From contig CAKUYZ010000027.1 in the NCBI GenBank assembly GCA_934717675.1, forward strand, positions 1 through 21,124: DNA of 21,124 nt, read 5' to 3'. This document shows, in pieces, positions 1 to 8,753 of the stretch (its first letter is position 1; each line of letters opens with the position of its first letter). The position numbers were made by a program, and so were the translations under genes. This DNA comes from an uncultured Bacteroidales bacterium (GTDB lineage Bacteria; Bacteroidota; Bacteroidia; Bacteroidales; Marinilabiliaceae). The notes below the pieces were generated by a model that did not search any database, was not told where the DNA came from, and saw only the letters and a list, made by a program, of their open reading frames with translations.

Positions 1-42
1 GACTTTTCGTCTCTGAAGCCCCGTCCTTTCCGAAAGCGAGTG

Positions 43-73
43 CAAAGGTAGGGAGTTTTTCCGTATCTGCAAG
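43..73 (-). promoter_or_regulatory. Bacteroidetes-type promoter for a gene off the left edge
   Basis: Read on the minus strand, TTG (complement of 70-72) is followed by 19 bases and then TACCTTTG (complement of 43-50). This fits the Bacteroidetes -33/-7 consensus TTTG, N19-21, TAnnTTTG. Transcription would start near 35 and leave the window to the left, so a divergently transcribed gene probably lies just outside. The match is by eye; the target gene is not visible. Confidence 0.55.
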
Positions 74-149
74 AGGGGAAAGAAATGTTTTTGTGGCCGT
101 TTGTCATACAATTGCCTTAACATCCGTGATTATTAGCGCATTGCCGCAA

Positions 150-180
150 TTGTTAAAAAATGATAGTTGAAATATTTTAC
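150..180 (+). promoter_or_regulatory. weak candidate promoter for the TPR gene
   Basis: TTG at 150-152 is separated by 20 bases from TATTTTAC at 173-180. The -7 box lacks the final TG of the consensus, so this is only a weak match. It lies about 65 bases upstream of the TPR protein start. No better candidate was seen in 81-244, which is otherwise A+T-rich and non-coding. Confidence 0.25.
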
Positions 181-244
181 ACAGAGGACGCCCCTCATCG
201 GGCGGATTTCTTACTTTAGGCCAACACAAGAAAAATGAGACACG

Positions 245-1192
245 ATGATGAGGAACTTAGCCATCGTCGCCTTGGCAGCCATCCCCGCCATGGCGGGAGC
301 GCAAGACAGACTGACAGCGGAGGAAGACGACGCGCTGCGGCAGGCCATGGAGGCCTCGGACAACGGGCGCGAAGACGAGGCCGTGGAGACCTTACTCCTT
401 TTGCGCAAGGCTCACCCCGACGACTACGCCATAAATTATGAGTTGGGCTACGCCTTGATGATGAAGAGGGACTATGACGGCGCGGCAAGGACATTCCGCT
501 CGTTGCAAAGCCGCAAGGAGGCAGACGACCTGACATATGTGATGGAGGGTAACGCCCTGGATTACCTGGGCAAGCGCGGAGACGCGCTGAGAACATATGG
601 GAAAGGGCTTGACAAATTCCCGAACTCTGGCCGGCTGATGATGGAGGTGGGTAACATAAAACTGTCTGATGAACAGTATGAAGCGGCCTTGGAGTGGTAT
701 GTGAGAGGCATGGAGGCGGAGCCGCGATTCCCCTCAAACTATTTCAGGGCGGCGACATTGCTCCTGAACAGCAGTGACACGGAGGGCGGACTGGCCGCCG
801 GAGAGGCTTTTATGATGTTGAGCCCCAGCGGGGACAGAGCTCGGACGATGAGCAAAATGCTGAGCGACGCTTACGGCACGCTGCTGGCGACAGACACCGC
901 CGCAAGGGAAGAACAGACAGAGTTGAGAAGAGTGGCGGAGAAGAAGAGCAGGCTGCTGGACAAGTGCCGCAGCGAGTCGGCCTGTGGCGCGACGGGACAG
1001 CGGGTGCGAGCTGTGGAGGAGGCAATAAGGGCGGCAGGACACTGGACGGCCTACTGCGCATGGCTAACACGCATGGGCGACGAGGCAAGGTTCAGGGGCT
1101 GGATGGGGTTTCACGAAAACGACCTCGAACGCTTCGCAGAGTGGTTTGGCAGTGAGGGCGAAAAGTTGATTGACAGAGAGTTTGACCGATAG
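245..1192 (+). CDS. exported tetratricopeptide-repeat protein
   Basis: The 315-residue product starts with a Sec signal peptide (MMRNLAIVALAAIPAMAGAQ, cleavage likely after about residue 20), so it is probably periplasmic. Residues about 40-170 contain helical repeats of TPR type, for example around EAVETLLLLRKAHPDDYAINY, GDALRTYGKGLDKFPNSG and YEAALEWYVRGMEAEPRFPS. The C-terminal half (about 200-315) is charged, helical and has two cysteines near 239-246. TPR proteins act as scaffolds for protein partners; the partner here is unknown. The start could be either of two adjacent ATG codons (245 or 248). The gene stands alone between a divergent promoter and a convergent deacylase gene. The TPR assignment is secure; the specific role is not. 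Confidence 0.8.
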   Translation: MMRNLAIVALAAIPAMAGAQDRLTAEEDDALRQAMEASDNGREDEAVETLLLLRKAHPDDYAINYELGYALMMKRDYDGAARTFRSLQSRKEADDLTYVMEGNALDYLGKRGDALRTYGKGLDKFPNSGRLMMEVGNIKLSDEQYEAALEWYVRGMEAEPRFPSNYFRAATLLLNSSDTEGGLAAGEAFMMLSPSGDRARTMSKMLSDAYGTLLATDTAAREEQTELRRVAEKKSRLLDKCRSESACGATGQRVRAVEEAIRAAGHWTAYCAWLTRMGDEARFRGWMGFHENDLERFAEWFGSEGEKLIDREFDR

Positions 1193-1216
1193 GCACAGAC
1201 CACAAGGCTGAGCGGA

Positions 1217-1768
1217 CTACTCAACATCGGCACGGAGCGTCACAACGCGGCGCTCATGGCCCGCGGCAGGCACGAACTTGTCAATGAGATCGGCGAAGCG
1301 CAGCCTGAGCGTGGCGGTATTGACGCACGGGTGGCAACCGAAAAATTTCGATGTCAGGAGGTCGCTGTCGATGACGAGCAACACCTTGCGCTCGGCATCG
1401 TTGACAAGCCCCATCGGAGACACGGCCCCAGGATGAAGACCGAGCAGCGCGGCCATATGGGCCTCGTCGGCAAATGAGAGCCTGGCGCAGCCAAGCTCGG
1501 CAGACAAATATTTGGTCTTGAAGTGCTTATTGGCTGGCAGCATGAGAAGATAGAACTGAGACTGCTGCCTATTGCACAAGAAAAGGTTTTTGCAGACAGG
1601 CGCCCCGAGCCTAAGCTCCACATCGCGACACTCCTCCATGGTGTATGCCGCCGGATGACAGAGGGTTTGATAGGGGATGGACAAAGAGTCTAGAAAATCG
1701 TAGACCCTCATCTCGGCCTCGCCACGCCCCTCGGCACACACGGGGCGTCCTGTTGACATTTCAAACAT
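1217..1768 (-). CDS. PrdX/YbaK-type aminoacyl-tRNA deacylase (prolyl-tRNA editing family)
   Basis: The 183-residue product resembles the YbaK/ProX family of free-standing editing domains, which hydrolyse mischarged Ala- or Cys-tRNA(Pro). Family features seen are an N-terminal segment SIPYQTLCHPAAYTMEEC, the core KNLFLCNRQQSQFYLLMLPA and K(T)KYLS, and a glycine-rich late motif LHPGAVSPMGLVND followed by VLLVIDSDL and the ending FFGCHPCVNTATLRL. I place the start at ATG 1768 because the open frame upstream (to 1879) runs through the promoter and lacks family similarity; ATG 1759 is an alternative. It converges with the TPR gene and diverges from metG. Substrate specificity cannot be settled from sequence alone. 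Confidence 0.8.
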   Translation of the reverse strand: MFEMSTGRPVCAEGRGEAEMRVYDFLDSLSIPYQTLCHPAAYTMEECRDVELRLGAPVCKNLFLCNRQQSQFYLLMLPANKHFKTKYLSAELGCARLSFADEAHMAALLGLHPGAVSPMGLVNDAERKVLLVIDSDLLTSKFFGCHPCVNTATLRLRFADLIDKFVPAAGHERRVVTLRADVE

Positions 1769-1792
1769 CGTTTTGCCACCTATTAAGTCGTT

Positions 1793-1800
1793 CAAAGATA
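1793..1800 (-). promoter_or_regulatory. -7 box of the deacylase gene promoter
   Basis: The minus strand reads TATCTTTG here, an exact match to the Bacteroidetes -7 consensus. It lies about 25 bases upstream of the chosen deacylase start at 1768, which supports that start. The -33 position holds CTG, a poor match to TTTG. Confidence 0.5.
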
Positions 1801-1897
1801 GGAATATTTCATGACAGCGCAGCTGGCCCCGGCTCGCCATGGGAGTTGGCAGCGTCAGCAGACCGCCATAGGCCTCCACGCAGATTCAACTTTTTCA

Positions 1898-1905
1898 TAT
1901 CTTTG
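1898..1905 (+). promoter_or_regulatory. -7 box of the metG promoter
   Basis: TATCTTTG matches the Bacteroidetes -7 consensus and lies 36 bases upstream of the metG ATG at 1942. No convincing TTTG is present at the expected -33 distance. Together with the minus-strand box at 1793-1800 it makes the 1769-1941 gap a divergent promoter region. Confidence 0.5.
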
Positions 1906-1941
1906 CAGTTGCAATATATTGGGGAGAAAACAACATATCCA

Positions 1942-3990
1942 ATGGCAGAAGAAACAAAGAAATTTAAGCGGACGCTGGTAACCACGGCGCTCCCCTACGC
2001 CAACGGGCCCGTGCACATAGGTCACTTGGCTGGCGTCTACGTACCGGCAGACATATACGTGCGCTACCTGCGCGACAAGGGCGAGGACGTGCTGATGATA
2101 GGCGGCTCTGACGAGCACGGAGTGCCCATCACCATCAGAGCCCGCAAAGAGGGCGTGACCCCGCAGGACATTGTGGACCGTTACCACTCGCTGATAAAGA
2201 AATCGTTTGAGGATTTTGGCATCTCGATGGACATATATAGTCGCACGACGAGCAAAATCCATGAGAAAGTGGCCTCGGACTTTTTCCGCACGCTCTACGA
2301 CAAGGGCGAGTTTGTGCAGAAGACGAGCAAGCAATATTATGACGAAGAGGCGCACCAGTTTTTGGCGGACAGGTACATAACCGGCACGTGCCCCCACTGC
2401 GGCAACGAGCACGCATACGGCGACCAATGCGAAGCCTGCGGCACGAGCCTCTCGGCACTGGACTTGATAAACCCCAAATCTGCCATAAGCGGCTCAAAGC
2501 CAGTGCTTAAAGAGACCACGCACTGGTATCTGCCACTGGACAAGCACGAGGCCTGGCTGCGCAAATGGATCTTGGAAGACCACAAAGAGTGGCGACCCAA
2601 CGTGTATGGCCAGTGCAAGAGCTGGCTGGACATGGGCCTGCAGCCCCGCGCCGTGAGCCGCGACCTGGACTGGGGAATTCCCGTGCCTGTGGAGGGCGCC
2701 GAGGGCAAGGTGCTCTACGTTTGGTTCGACGCCCCGATAGGCTACATTTCCAACACCAAAGAGTTGCGCCCCGACGACTGGGAGAAGTGGTGGAAAGACC
2801 CCGAGACGCGCCTCATCCACTTCATTGGCAAAGACAACATTGTGTTCCACTGCATTGTGTTCCCCGCCATGCTCAAGGCCCACGGCGGCTACAACCTGCC
2901 AGACAACGTGCCGGCCAACGAGTTTATGAACCTTGAGGGCGACAAGATCTCCACGTCGCGCAACTGGGCCATCTGGCTGCACGAGTATCTGGCAGACTTC
3001 CCCGGCAAGCAAGACGTGCTGCGCTACGTGCTGACGGCCAACGCGCCGGAGACGAAAGACAACGACTTCACGTGGAAAGACTTCCAGGCGCGCAACAACA
3101 ACGAGCTGGTGGCCATACTGGGCAACTTCGTGAACCGCGTGGTGGTCTTGACCCACAAATATTTCGGAGGAAGAGTGCCAGAGGCCGGCGCGCTTGAGGG
3201 CATTGACCGCGAGGCCATCGAGGCTTTCGGGGCGGAGCGCAAAGAGGTGGAGACGCTGCTGGACGGCTTCCGCTTCCGCGACGCGCAGAAAGAGGCCATG
3301 AACATGGCGCGCATCGGCAACAAGTATCTGGCCGACACGGAGCCATGGAAACTGGCCAAGACCGACATGGCGCGCGTGGGCACCATATTGAACATAGGCC
3401 TGCAGATAACGGCCAACCTGGCCACCGTGATGGAGCCGTTCTTGCCCTTTACGGCCGCCAAGATGCTAAAGCAGCTCAAGCTGGAGAAACAGCCGTGGAG
3501 CAGCATAGGCAACATGGACATATTGCCGGCAGGCCACGAGATTGGCGAGGCCGAGCTTCTCTTTGAGAAGATAGACGACAGCGTGGTGGAGACGCAGCTG
3601 GAGAAACTGGCCAAGACAAAAGAGGCTAACAAGGCCAACGAATGGAAGCCCGCCCCCGTGGCCGAGACGATAGACTTCAGCGCCTTTGAGAAGCTGGACA
3701 TCCGCGTGGGCCTGGTGACGGAGTGCACAAAGGTGCCCAAGGCCGACAAGCTGCTGCAGTTCAAGATTGACGACGGCATGGGCGGCCGCACCATAGTGAG
3801 CGGCATTGCCAAATATTATAAGCCGGAAGACCTGGTGGGCAAGCGCGTCTGCTTTGTGGCCAACCTGGCCCCGCGCAAGCTCAAAGGCATTGAGAGCCAA
3901 GGCATGATCCTCTCCGCCGAGGACGCCGACGGCAACCTGTCCGTCATCTCGCCCAGCCAAGCCGTGAAGCCGGGCTGCCAAGTGAAATAG
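1942..3990 (+). CDS. metG: methionine--tRNA ligase with C-terminal tRNA-binding domain
   Basis: The 682-residue product charges tRNA(Met) with methionine in the cytoplasm. The class I HIGH signature is at residues 25-28 (GPVHIGHLAG). A knuckle with four cysteines (150, 153, 163, 166; CPHCG and CEACG) fits the zinc-binding connective domain. The KMSKS-equivalent loop is the variant KISTS at 335-339. The anticodon-binding helical domain follows, and residues about 578-682 form an EMAP-II/Trbp111-like tRNA-binding OB fold (FEKLDIRVGLV, IVSGIAKYY, LAPRKLKGIESQGMIL). The frame is open back to 1645, but ATG 1942 is correct: homology begins there and a TATCTTTG box sits just upstream. A hairpin terminator follows. 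Confidence 0.97.
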   Translation: MAEETKKFKRTLVTTALPYANGPVHIGHLAGVYVPADIYVRYLRDKGEDVLMIGGSDEHGVPITIRARKEGVTPQDIVDRYHSLIKKSFEDFGISMDIYSRTTSKIHEKVASDFFRTLYDKGEFVQKTSKQYYDEEAHQFLADRYITGTCPHCGNEHAYGDQCEACGTSLSALDLINPKSAISGSKPVLKETTHWYLPLDKHEAWLRKWILEDHKEWRPNVYGQCKSWLDMGLQPRAVSRDLDWGIPVPVEGAEGKVLYVWFDAPIGYISNTKELRPDDWEKWWKDPETRLIHFIGKDNIVFHCIVFPAMLKAHGGYNLPDNVPANEFMNLEGDKISTSRNWAIWLHEYLADFPGKQDVLRYVLTANAPETKDNDFTWKDFQARNNNELVAILGNFVNRVVVLTHKYFGGRVPEAGALEGIDREAIEAFGAERKEVETLLDGFRFRDAQKEAMNMARIGNKYLADTEPWKLAKTDMARVGTILNIGLQITANLATVMEPFLPFTAAKMLKQLKLEKQPWSSIGNMDILPAGHEIGEAELLFEKIDDSVVETQLEKLAKTKEANKANEWKPAPVAETIDFSAFEKLDIRVGLVTECTKVPKADKLLQFKIDDGMGGRTIVSGIAKYYKPEDLVGKRVCFVANLAPRKLKGIESQGMILSAEDADGNLSVISPSQAVKPGCQVK

Positions 3991-4052
3991 GCGCAGAGGG
4001 AATGAGGCACAACCGAGCGCTAAGCCCCCGCGAATAGAACAGAAAAAGAGCG

Positions 4053-4114
4053 CGGGGCCGACACAGCGTCACCAGGCCGCAAGGCAGACGGGACGCGGGT
4101 CGGCCCCGTTTTTT
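4053..4114 (+). terminator. rho-independent terminator after metG
   Basis: A 10-bp arm CGGGGCCGAC (4053-4062) pairs with GTCGGCCCCG (4099-4108), with an inner GCGTC/GACGC helix extending the structure, and TTTTTT follows at 4109-4114. It lies 62 bases after the metG stop and just before radC, so metG is probably a separate transcription unit from radC. Confidence 0.75.
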
Positions 4115-4138
4115 GCGCCATGACCCACACACTATGAT

Positions 4139-4861
4139 ATGGACGAGAAAAGAGACAAGACGACCGACGTGACCCTCAAAGCCTGCATGCCGGCCGACGA
4201 GATGCCGCGTGAGCGATTTCGCCGACTTGGGCCGCGGAGCGTGACGGACGTGGAGCTGATTGCCATAATGCTGCGGACTGGGACGCAGGGCATGAACGTG
4301 ATGGAGATGGCGCGACTGATATATGACACGTATGGCGGCGACATCGCCCGTATGGGCGAGGCCACGCTAGACGAGCTGCAAAAGGGCGTGAAGGGCATGG
4401 GCGAGGCGAAAGCCATAGCCTTCGCGGCCGCCCTGGAGCTGGGGCGCAGAAGGCAATACCAAGAGGTGAGCCGCAAAGCGTTGACAAACTCGGAAGACGC
4501 GTACCGATTTTTCCGCTCCACAATATCCGCCGCCACGGTGGAAGAGTTCCACGTGGCCGTGCTAGACGCCGCAGCGCACGTGATACACTCCGAGAGAGTG
4601 TCACAAGGCGGGCTGGTGACCGCGCCCGTGGACGTGCGCGTGGTGATGCAGGTGGTGATAAGGTGGGGCGGGCCACAATTCATGGTGGCGCACAACCACC
4701 CGGCAGGATCGACACAGCCAAGCCGCGCGGACCGCGAACTGACGGCGCGCATCGCGGCGGCAGCCAAGGTGCTGGGCGTGAAACTGGTGGACCACATCAT
4801 AGTGGCGCAGGGGCGAGGCGAGAACGGGTATTACAGCTTCTGCGACAACAACGAGCTGTGA
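4139..4861 (+). CDS. radC: RadC family JAB1/MPN-domain protein
   Basis: The 240-residue product has the RadC layout. The N-terminal part includes PRERFRRLGPRSVTDVELIA and a helix-hairpin-helix-like segment (GVKGMGEAKAIAFAAALELG). The C-terminal MPN/JAB domain carries the metal-binding motif H185-N-H187-P-A-G-S ending at D198 (HNHPAGSTQPSRAD). RadC was historically linked to DNA repair, but its biochemical role is unresolved; the MPN fold suggests a zinc-dependent hydrolase. The gene begins a run of same-strand genes (radC, upp, radA, nnr) and starts 25 bases after the metG terminator. All catalytic residues look intact. Confidence 0.93.
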   Translation: MDEKRDKTTDVTLKACMPADEMPRERFRRLGPRSVTDVELIAIMLRTGTQGMNVMEMARLIYDTYGGDIARMGEATLDELQKGVKGMGEAKAIAFAAALELGRRRQYQEVSRKALTNSEDAYRFFRSTISAATVEEFHVAVLDAAAHVIHSERVSQGGLVTAPVDVRVVMQVVIRWGGPQFMVAHNHPAGSTQPSRADRELTARIAAAAKVLGVKLVDHIIVAQGRGENGYYSFCDNNEL

Positions 4862-4921
4862 CGGCGCCGCGACATCACACTAAGAAAAGAGACACATAAC
4901 CCGAACAAAACGGACGAGAAG

Positions 4922-5572
4922 ATGGAGATAAACATCATAGAGAAACAAAACAGCATAATAAACCGCTACGTGGCGGAGATGCGCGACGTGGCCAAGCAGC
5001 GCGACAGGATGCGCTTTAGGCGCAACATTGAGCGCATTGGCGAGCTGATGGCCTATGAGGTGAGCAAGAGGCTGACCTACGGGGTCGAGCGCGTCAGGAC
5101 TCCACTTTGCGAGGCCACCGTGATGACACCCCAAGACAAAGTGGTGGTGGGCACCATTTTGCGCGCCGGGCTGCCCATGCACCAGGGCGTGCTGAACGTC
5201 TTTGACGACGCGGAGAACTGCTTCGTCTCGGCCTACCGCGCCTATGACGACAGCCACAACGTGGAGATTCACCTAGGCTACGCCGCCACGGCCGGCCTGG
5301 AGGGCAAGACCCTCATCTTGGCCGACCCCATGCTGGCCACGGGCTTCAGCATGGCTCAGACGCTGGAGCAGCTGAGGAGATATGGCACGCCGGCCCACGT
5401 CCACATTCTGAGCATCATCGGCGCGCAGGCCGGCGTGGACTACATGGCAGCCCACGCCCCAAAGAACACCACGCTGTGGGTGGCCGCGGTGGACCCCACC
5501 CTCAACGCCGACAGTTACATTGTGCCAGGGCTGGGCGACGCCGGCGACCTGGCATACGGCACTAAGGAGTAG
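4922..5572 (+). CDS. upp: uracil phosphoribosyltransferase
   Basis: The 216-residue product converts uracil and PRPP to UMP in pyrimidine salvage. The PRPP-binding loop is seen at residues about 131-141 (LILADPMLATG). The C-terminal uracil-binding segment of the family is present near 199-213 (VPGLGDAGDLAYGT). An N-terminal helix-rich part (RMRFRRNIERIGELMAYEVS) also fits Upp. The length matches the bacterial family (about 208-216). It lies 60 bases downstream of radC and 6 bases upstream of radA, so it is probably co-transcribed with radA. Confidence 0.95.
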   Translation: MEINIIEKQNSIINRYVAEMRDVAKQRDRMRFRRNIERIGELMAYEVSKRLTYGVERVRTPLCEATVMTPQDKVVVGTILRAGLPMHQGVLNVFDDAENCFVSAYRAYDDSHNVEIHLGYAATAGLEGKTLILADPMLATGFSMAQTLEQLRRYGTPAHVHILSIIGAQAGVDYMAAHAPKNTTLWVAAVDPTLNADSYIVPGLGDAGDLAYGTKE

Positions 5573-5578
5573 GCGACA

Positions 5579-6940
5579 ATGGCGGCAAAGACAAAGACCG
5601 TCTACGTTTGCTCCGAGTGCGGCGCCGAGAGCCCGAAATGGATCGGGCGATGCCCTCAATGCGGGGAGTGGAACACGTATCAGGAGGAGCACATCTCGGT
5701 GGACCGTCAAAACGCTGGCGAGGGCGCGGGCCTCTTGACGGAGGCTCGCGCCGTGCCGCTGAGCAGCGTGGAACAAAAAGACGTGACGCGGATGACCACG
5801 GGCAACGGCGAGCTGGACCGTGTGCTGGGCGGCGGAATTGTGCCCGGGGCGCTGATCTTGATAGGCGGCGAGCCAGGCATTGGGAAATCGACGCTTGTGT
5901 TACAGATGGCCATGCAGCTGCCACGGAGAGTCCTGTATGTGTCGGGAGAGGAGAGCGTGCAGCAAATTAAGCTCCGCGCCGACCGAATAAGCCGCGCCAC
6001 GGCGGACAACTGCATGGTGGTGAGCGACACGCGGATGGACGCGCTTCAACAGCACATTGACCAGACGCGACCCGACATTGTGGTGGTGGACTCGATCCAG
6101 ACCATGCAGACGGAGCGCACCGACTCGCTGCCTGGCTCCATAAGCCAGATTAAAGAGTGCACCGCCGTGCTGATGCGCACGGCCAAGACACGGAACCTGC
6201 CCATAATACTCATTGGCCACATTAACAAAGACGGCCAACTGGCGGGGCCTAAGGTGCTGGAACACATGGTGGACGTGGTGCTGCAGTTTGAGGGCGACCG
6301 CAACCATCTGTACCGGATATTGCGCTCCATAAAGAACAGGTTCGGCTCCACGAACGAGATTGGCATTTTCGAGATGATGGGCGACGGGCTTCGCGAGGTG
6401 ACCAACCCGAGCGAGATGCTGCTTAGCGAATATGCCGGCGACCTGAGTGGCGTGGCCATAGCGGCGGCCATGGAGGGCGCGCGCCCTTTCCTCATAGAGA
6501 CGCAGTCTCTCGTCTCCACGGCCGCCTACGGCACCCCTCAGCGTTCCGCCATGGGGTTTGACGTGAGGCGGATGAACATGCTGCTGGCGGTGCTGGAGAA
6601 ACGCGCGGGCTTCAAAATTGCCTCGAAAGACGTGTTTCTGAACCTGGCGGGCGGCATCAAGGTGACGGACACCGCCCTAGACTTGCCCGTGGCGGCGGCC
6701 GTGCTGTCATCCAGCACAGACATGGCCATTGCCCGCGGCACGTGCATGGCCGGCGAGATAGGCCTCTCCGGCGAGTTGCGCCCCGTGGCCCGCACGGAGC
6801 AACGCGTGAGCGAGGCCGCCAAACTGGGCATGGGTCGCATCATAATCCCGCAAGGCACGCGCATGGGAGCCGTGGGCAAAGACATTGAGGTGTGCCGCGT
6901 AGGGCGACTGAGCGAGGCTTTCCGCCTCTTGTTCCAATAA
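5579..6940 (+). CDS. radA: DNA repair protein RadA (Sms)
   Basis: The 453-residue product is a RecA-like ATPase that processes branched recombination intermediates. The zinc finger (C11, C14, C25, C28), the Walker A motif GGEPGIGKST at 96-105, the RadA-specific KNRFG motif at 252-256 and the C-terminal Lon-protease-like domain (about 280-453, GGIKVTDTALDLPVAAAVLSS) are all visible in order. Its length matches the family. It begins 6 bases after the upp stop and is followed 11 bases later by nnr, so an operon is likely. Confidence 0.96.
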   Translation: MAAKTKTVYVCSECGAESPKWIGRCPQCGEWNTYQEEHISVDRQNAGEGAGLLTEARAVPLSSVEQKDVTRMTTGNGELDRVLGGGIVPGALILIGGEPGIGKSTLVLQMAMQLPRRVLYVSGEESVQQIKLRADRISRATADNCMVVSDTRMDALQQHIDQTRPDIVVVDSIQTMQTERTDSLPGSISQIKECTAVLMRTAKTRNLPIILIGHINKDGQLAGPKVLEHMVDVVLQFEGDRNHLYRILRSIKNRFGSTNEIGIFEMMGDGLREVTNPSEMLLSEYAGDLSGVAIAAAMEGARPFLIETQSLVSTAAYGTPQRSAMGFDVRRMNMLLAVLEKRAGFKIASKDVFLNLAGGIKVTDTALDLPVAAAVLSSSTDMAIARGTCMAGEIGLSGELRPVARTEQRVSEAAKLGMGRIIIPQGTRMGAVGKDIEVCRVGRLSEAFRLLFQ

Positions 6941-6951
6941 GCACAAAGAGA

Positions 6952-8481
6952 GTGAAGAAGTTTTTCCCCATCTACGACATCAAGGCCATTGACCAACGGA
7001 CCGTTGAGCTGCAAGGCATAGAGTACATCCAGCTCATTGACCGCGCGGCCCGCGCCCTGTGCGACTGGGTGACTGACCACTACACGCGGCGCAAGGTGGT
7101 GGTGCTGGCCGGGCCTGGCAACAACGGGGCCGACGGCATTGCCCTTGGCATCTTGCTGCGCGAGAAAGAGTGGCTGGTGGACGTGCACACCTACACGGGC
7201 TACAAGGGCCGGCGGGGCGAGTGCAACGAGGAGTATATCAGGCAACTGGGCAACACAGACATTGAGTATGACGAGAATGAGGCCGAGCCGGACATAACAC
7301 CGGGCTGCCTGGTGGTGGACGCCCTGTTCGGCACCGGGCTGAAGCGCGACCTTGACGGGCCCGCGGCCGACGTGACCCGCTACGTCAATGACCACCACTG
7401 CGACGTGGTGAGCATAGACATCCCCTCCGGCCTTGGCAATGAAGACAGTTACCTGGAGGCCCGCGGGCGACAGATTGTGCGGGCGTCTCACACGGTGACG
7501 TTCCAATTTCCAAAGATGGCGTTTTTCTTGCCAGAGCTGTCGGGCTACATTGGCCGTTGGCACGTGTTGGACATCCGCTTGGATCCCAAGGCCATAGAGG
7601 AGGCCCCGACATTCATGTATTACTCCACCAACGCCGAGGCGTCGCGCCTGATACGCCCGCGCGACCGCTTTGCCCACAAGGGGTCGATGGGTCACGCCAT
7701 GCTTTTTGCCGGCTCCGAGGGCATGAGCGGCGCGGCCATACTGTGCTCCCGCGCCTGCCTGCGCAGCGGCGCCGGCCTGCTGACGACGGTGAGCGCCCGC
7801 CAATGCTACGCGCCGCTCCAGACGGCCGTGCCGGAGGCCATGACACTGACAGGCCATGGCGGGCGCGACGACATTGTGGAGTGGGACGCCCGCTTTGAGC
7901 GCGAGCGCGTCGCCGCCGTGGGCATAGGCCCGGGCCTGGGGCGAGCCGCGGAGAGCAAAGAGCTGCTGCGCAACGTGATCCGAGCCTATGGAGGCAAAAC
8001 CCCGATGGTGATAGACGCTGACGGCCTCTACGTCCTTCGCCAGTTGCTGGACGAAGGATCGGAGCTGCCCCGCGGCACCATCTTGACCCCCCACCCCTTG
8101 GAGCTAGACAGGCTCACAGAACCGCACAAAGAGATGGTGGAGCGCATTGACGCCGCCTGCCTGATGGCCATACGCCACCAGGCCGTGGTGGTATTGAAGG
8201 GAGCGTTCACCATGACGGCCTTGCCAGACGGCCGCAGAGTGTTCAACACCACCGGCAACAGCGGCATGGCCACGGCGGGGTCTGGCGACGTCTTGACCGG
8301 CATCATCTTGGGCCTGCTTGCGCAAGGCTACACGCCGGAGCGCGCGGCCCTGCTGGGAGTGGCCCTCCATGCCGCCGCCGGCGACATTGCCGCGGAAGAA
8401 CTTACTGAAGAGGCCATGACGGCGGCGGACATAGCGAGCCACATTGGCGCAGCATACAAGGCGCTGAAGGGCAAGGCGTAG
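6952..8481 (+). CDS. nnr: bifunctional NAD(P)H-hydrate epimerase/dehydratase
   Basis: The 509-residue product repairs hydrated NAD(P)H. The N-terminal YjeF_N epimerase domain (about 1-215) carries AGPGNNGADG at residues 53-62. The C-terminal ADP/ATP-dependent dehydratase domain of the ribokinase-like fold (about 230-509) carries NSGMATAGSGDVLTG at 436-450, including the catalytic aspartate D446. I chose GTG 6952 because it begins MKKFFPIYDIKAIDQRT, typical for this protein, and follows a purine-rich AAAGAGA. The open frame extends upstream into radA, but that part is radA coding read in another frame. Fusion of the two domains is normal in bacteria. Confidence 0.93.
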   Translation: MKKFFPIYDIKAIDQRTVELQGIEYIQLIDRAARALCDWVTDHYTRRKVVVLAGPGNNGADGIALGILLREKEWLVDVHTYTGYKGRRGECNEEYIRQLGNTDIEYDENEAEPDITPGCLVVDALFGTGLKRDLDGPAADVTRYVNDHHCDVVSIDIPSGLGNEDSYLEARGRQIVRASHTVTFQFPKMAFFLPELSGYIGRWHVLDIRLDPKAIEEAPTFMYYSTNAEASRLIRPRDRFAHKGSMGHAMLFAGSEGMSGAAILCSRACLRSGAGLLTTVSARQCYAPLQTAVPEAMTLTGHGGRDDIVEWDARFERERVAAVGIGPGLGRAAESKELLRNVIRAYGGKTPMVIDADGLYVLRQLLDEGSELPRGTILTPHPLELDRLTEPHKEMVERIDAACLMAIRHQAVVVLKGAFTMTALPDGRRVFNTTGNSGMATAGSGDVLTGIILGLLAQGYTPERAALLGVALHAAAGDIAAEELTEEAMTAADIASHIGAAYKALKGKA

Positions 8482-8530
8482 GCCAACAGGGCCCAGGGTG
8501 GCCGCACTGGCATAAAAGAGGCTTCAAAAA

Positions 8531-8562
8531 TTTGTGGTTCTTAGCGGTTTGCATTATCTTTG
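8531..8562 (+). promoter_or_regulatory. strong promoter of the tRNA-Glu/rpsT unit
   Basis: TTTG at 8531-8534, a 20-base spacer and TATCTTTG at 8555-8562 match the Bacteroidetes consensus exactly. The first tRNA-Glu begins 22 bases downstream. This is the best promoter match in the window. Confidence 0.75.
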
Positions 8563-8584
8563 CACCGCTAAAATGCAAAGGGGC

Positions 8585-8656
8585 GGCCCGTTCGTCTATC
8601 GGTTAGGACGAGAGATTTTCATTCTCTAAAGAGGAGTTCGACTCTCCTACGGGCTA
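8585..8656 (+). tRNA. tRNA-Glu (TTC), copy 1
   Basis: A 72-base cloverleaf fits. The acceptor arm is GGCCCGT/ACGGGCT (G1 pairs with U72), the anticodon stem AGAGA/TCTCT encloses loop TTTTCAT, and the anticodon TTC is at 8618-8620. The T-arm contains GTTCGAC. CCA is not encoded. It is identical to the second copy at 9080-9151, and the two flank rpsT. Confidence 0.95.
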
Positions 8657-8753
8657 CGAAAAGGACTGTGCGAGCGGCACTTGCCACGGCAGCATAGGCC
8701 TTGAATCTCAAGAAGATAAAAACGAAAAATATAAATTTCAACAAACTAAAGCA

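Noticed and set aside
1645..1941. 99-codon upstream extension of metG
   Set aside because: It overlaps the divergent deacylase gene and the promoter region and has no similarity to MetG.
2494..3812. two long minus-strand open frames inside metG
   Set aside because: Both lie opposite conserved MetG domains and are shadows of G+C-rich coding sequence.
6538..8094. 518-codon open frame on the minus strand opposite radA and nnr
   Set aside because: It is antisense to two well-conserved genes, has low-complexity composition from G+C-rich codons read backwards, and resembles no protein family.
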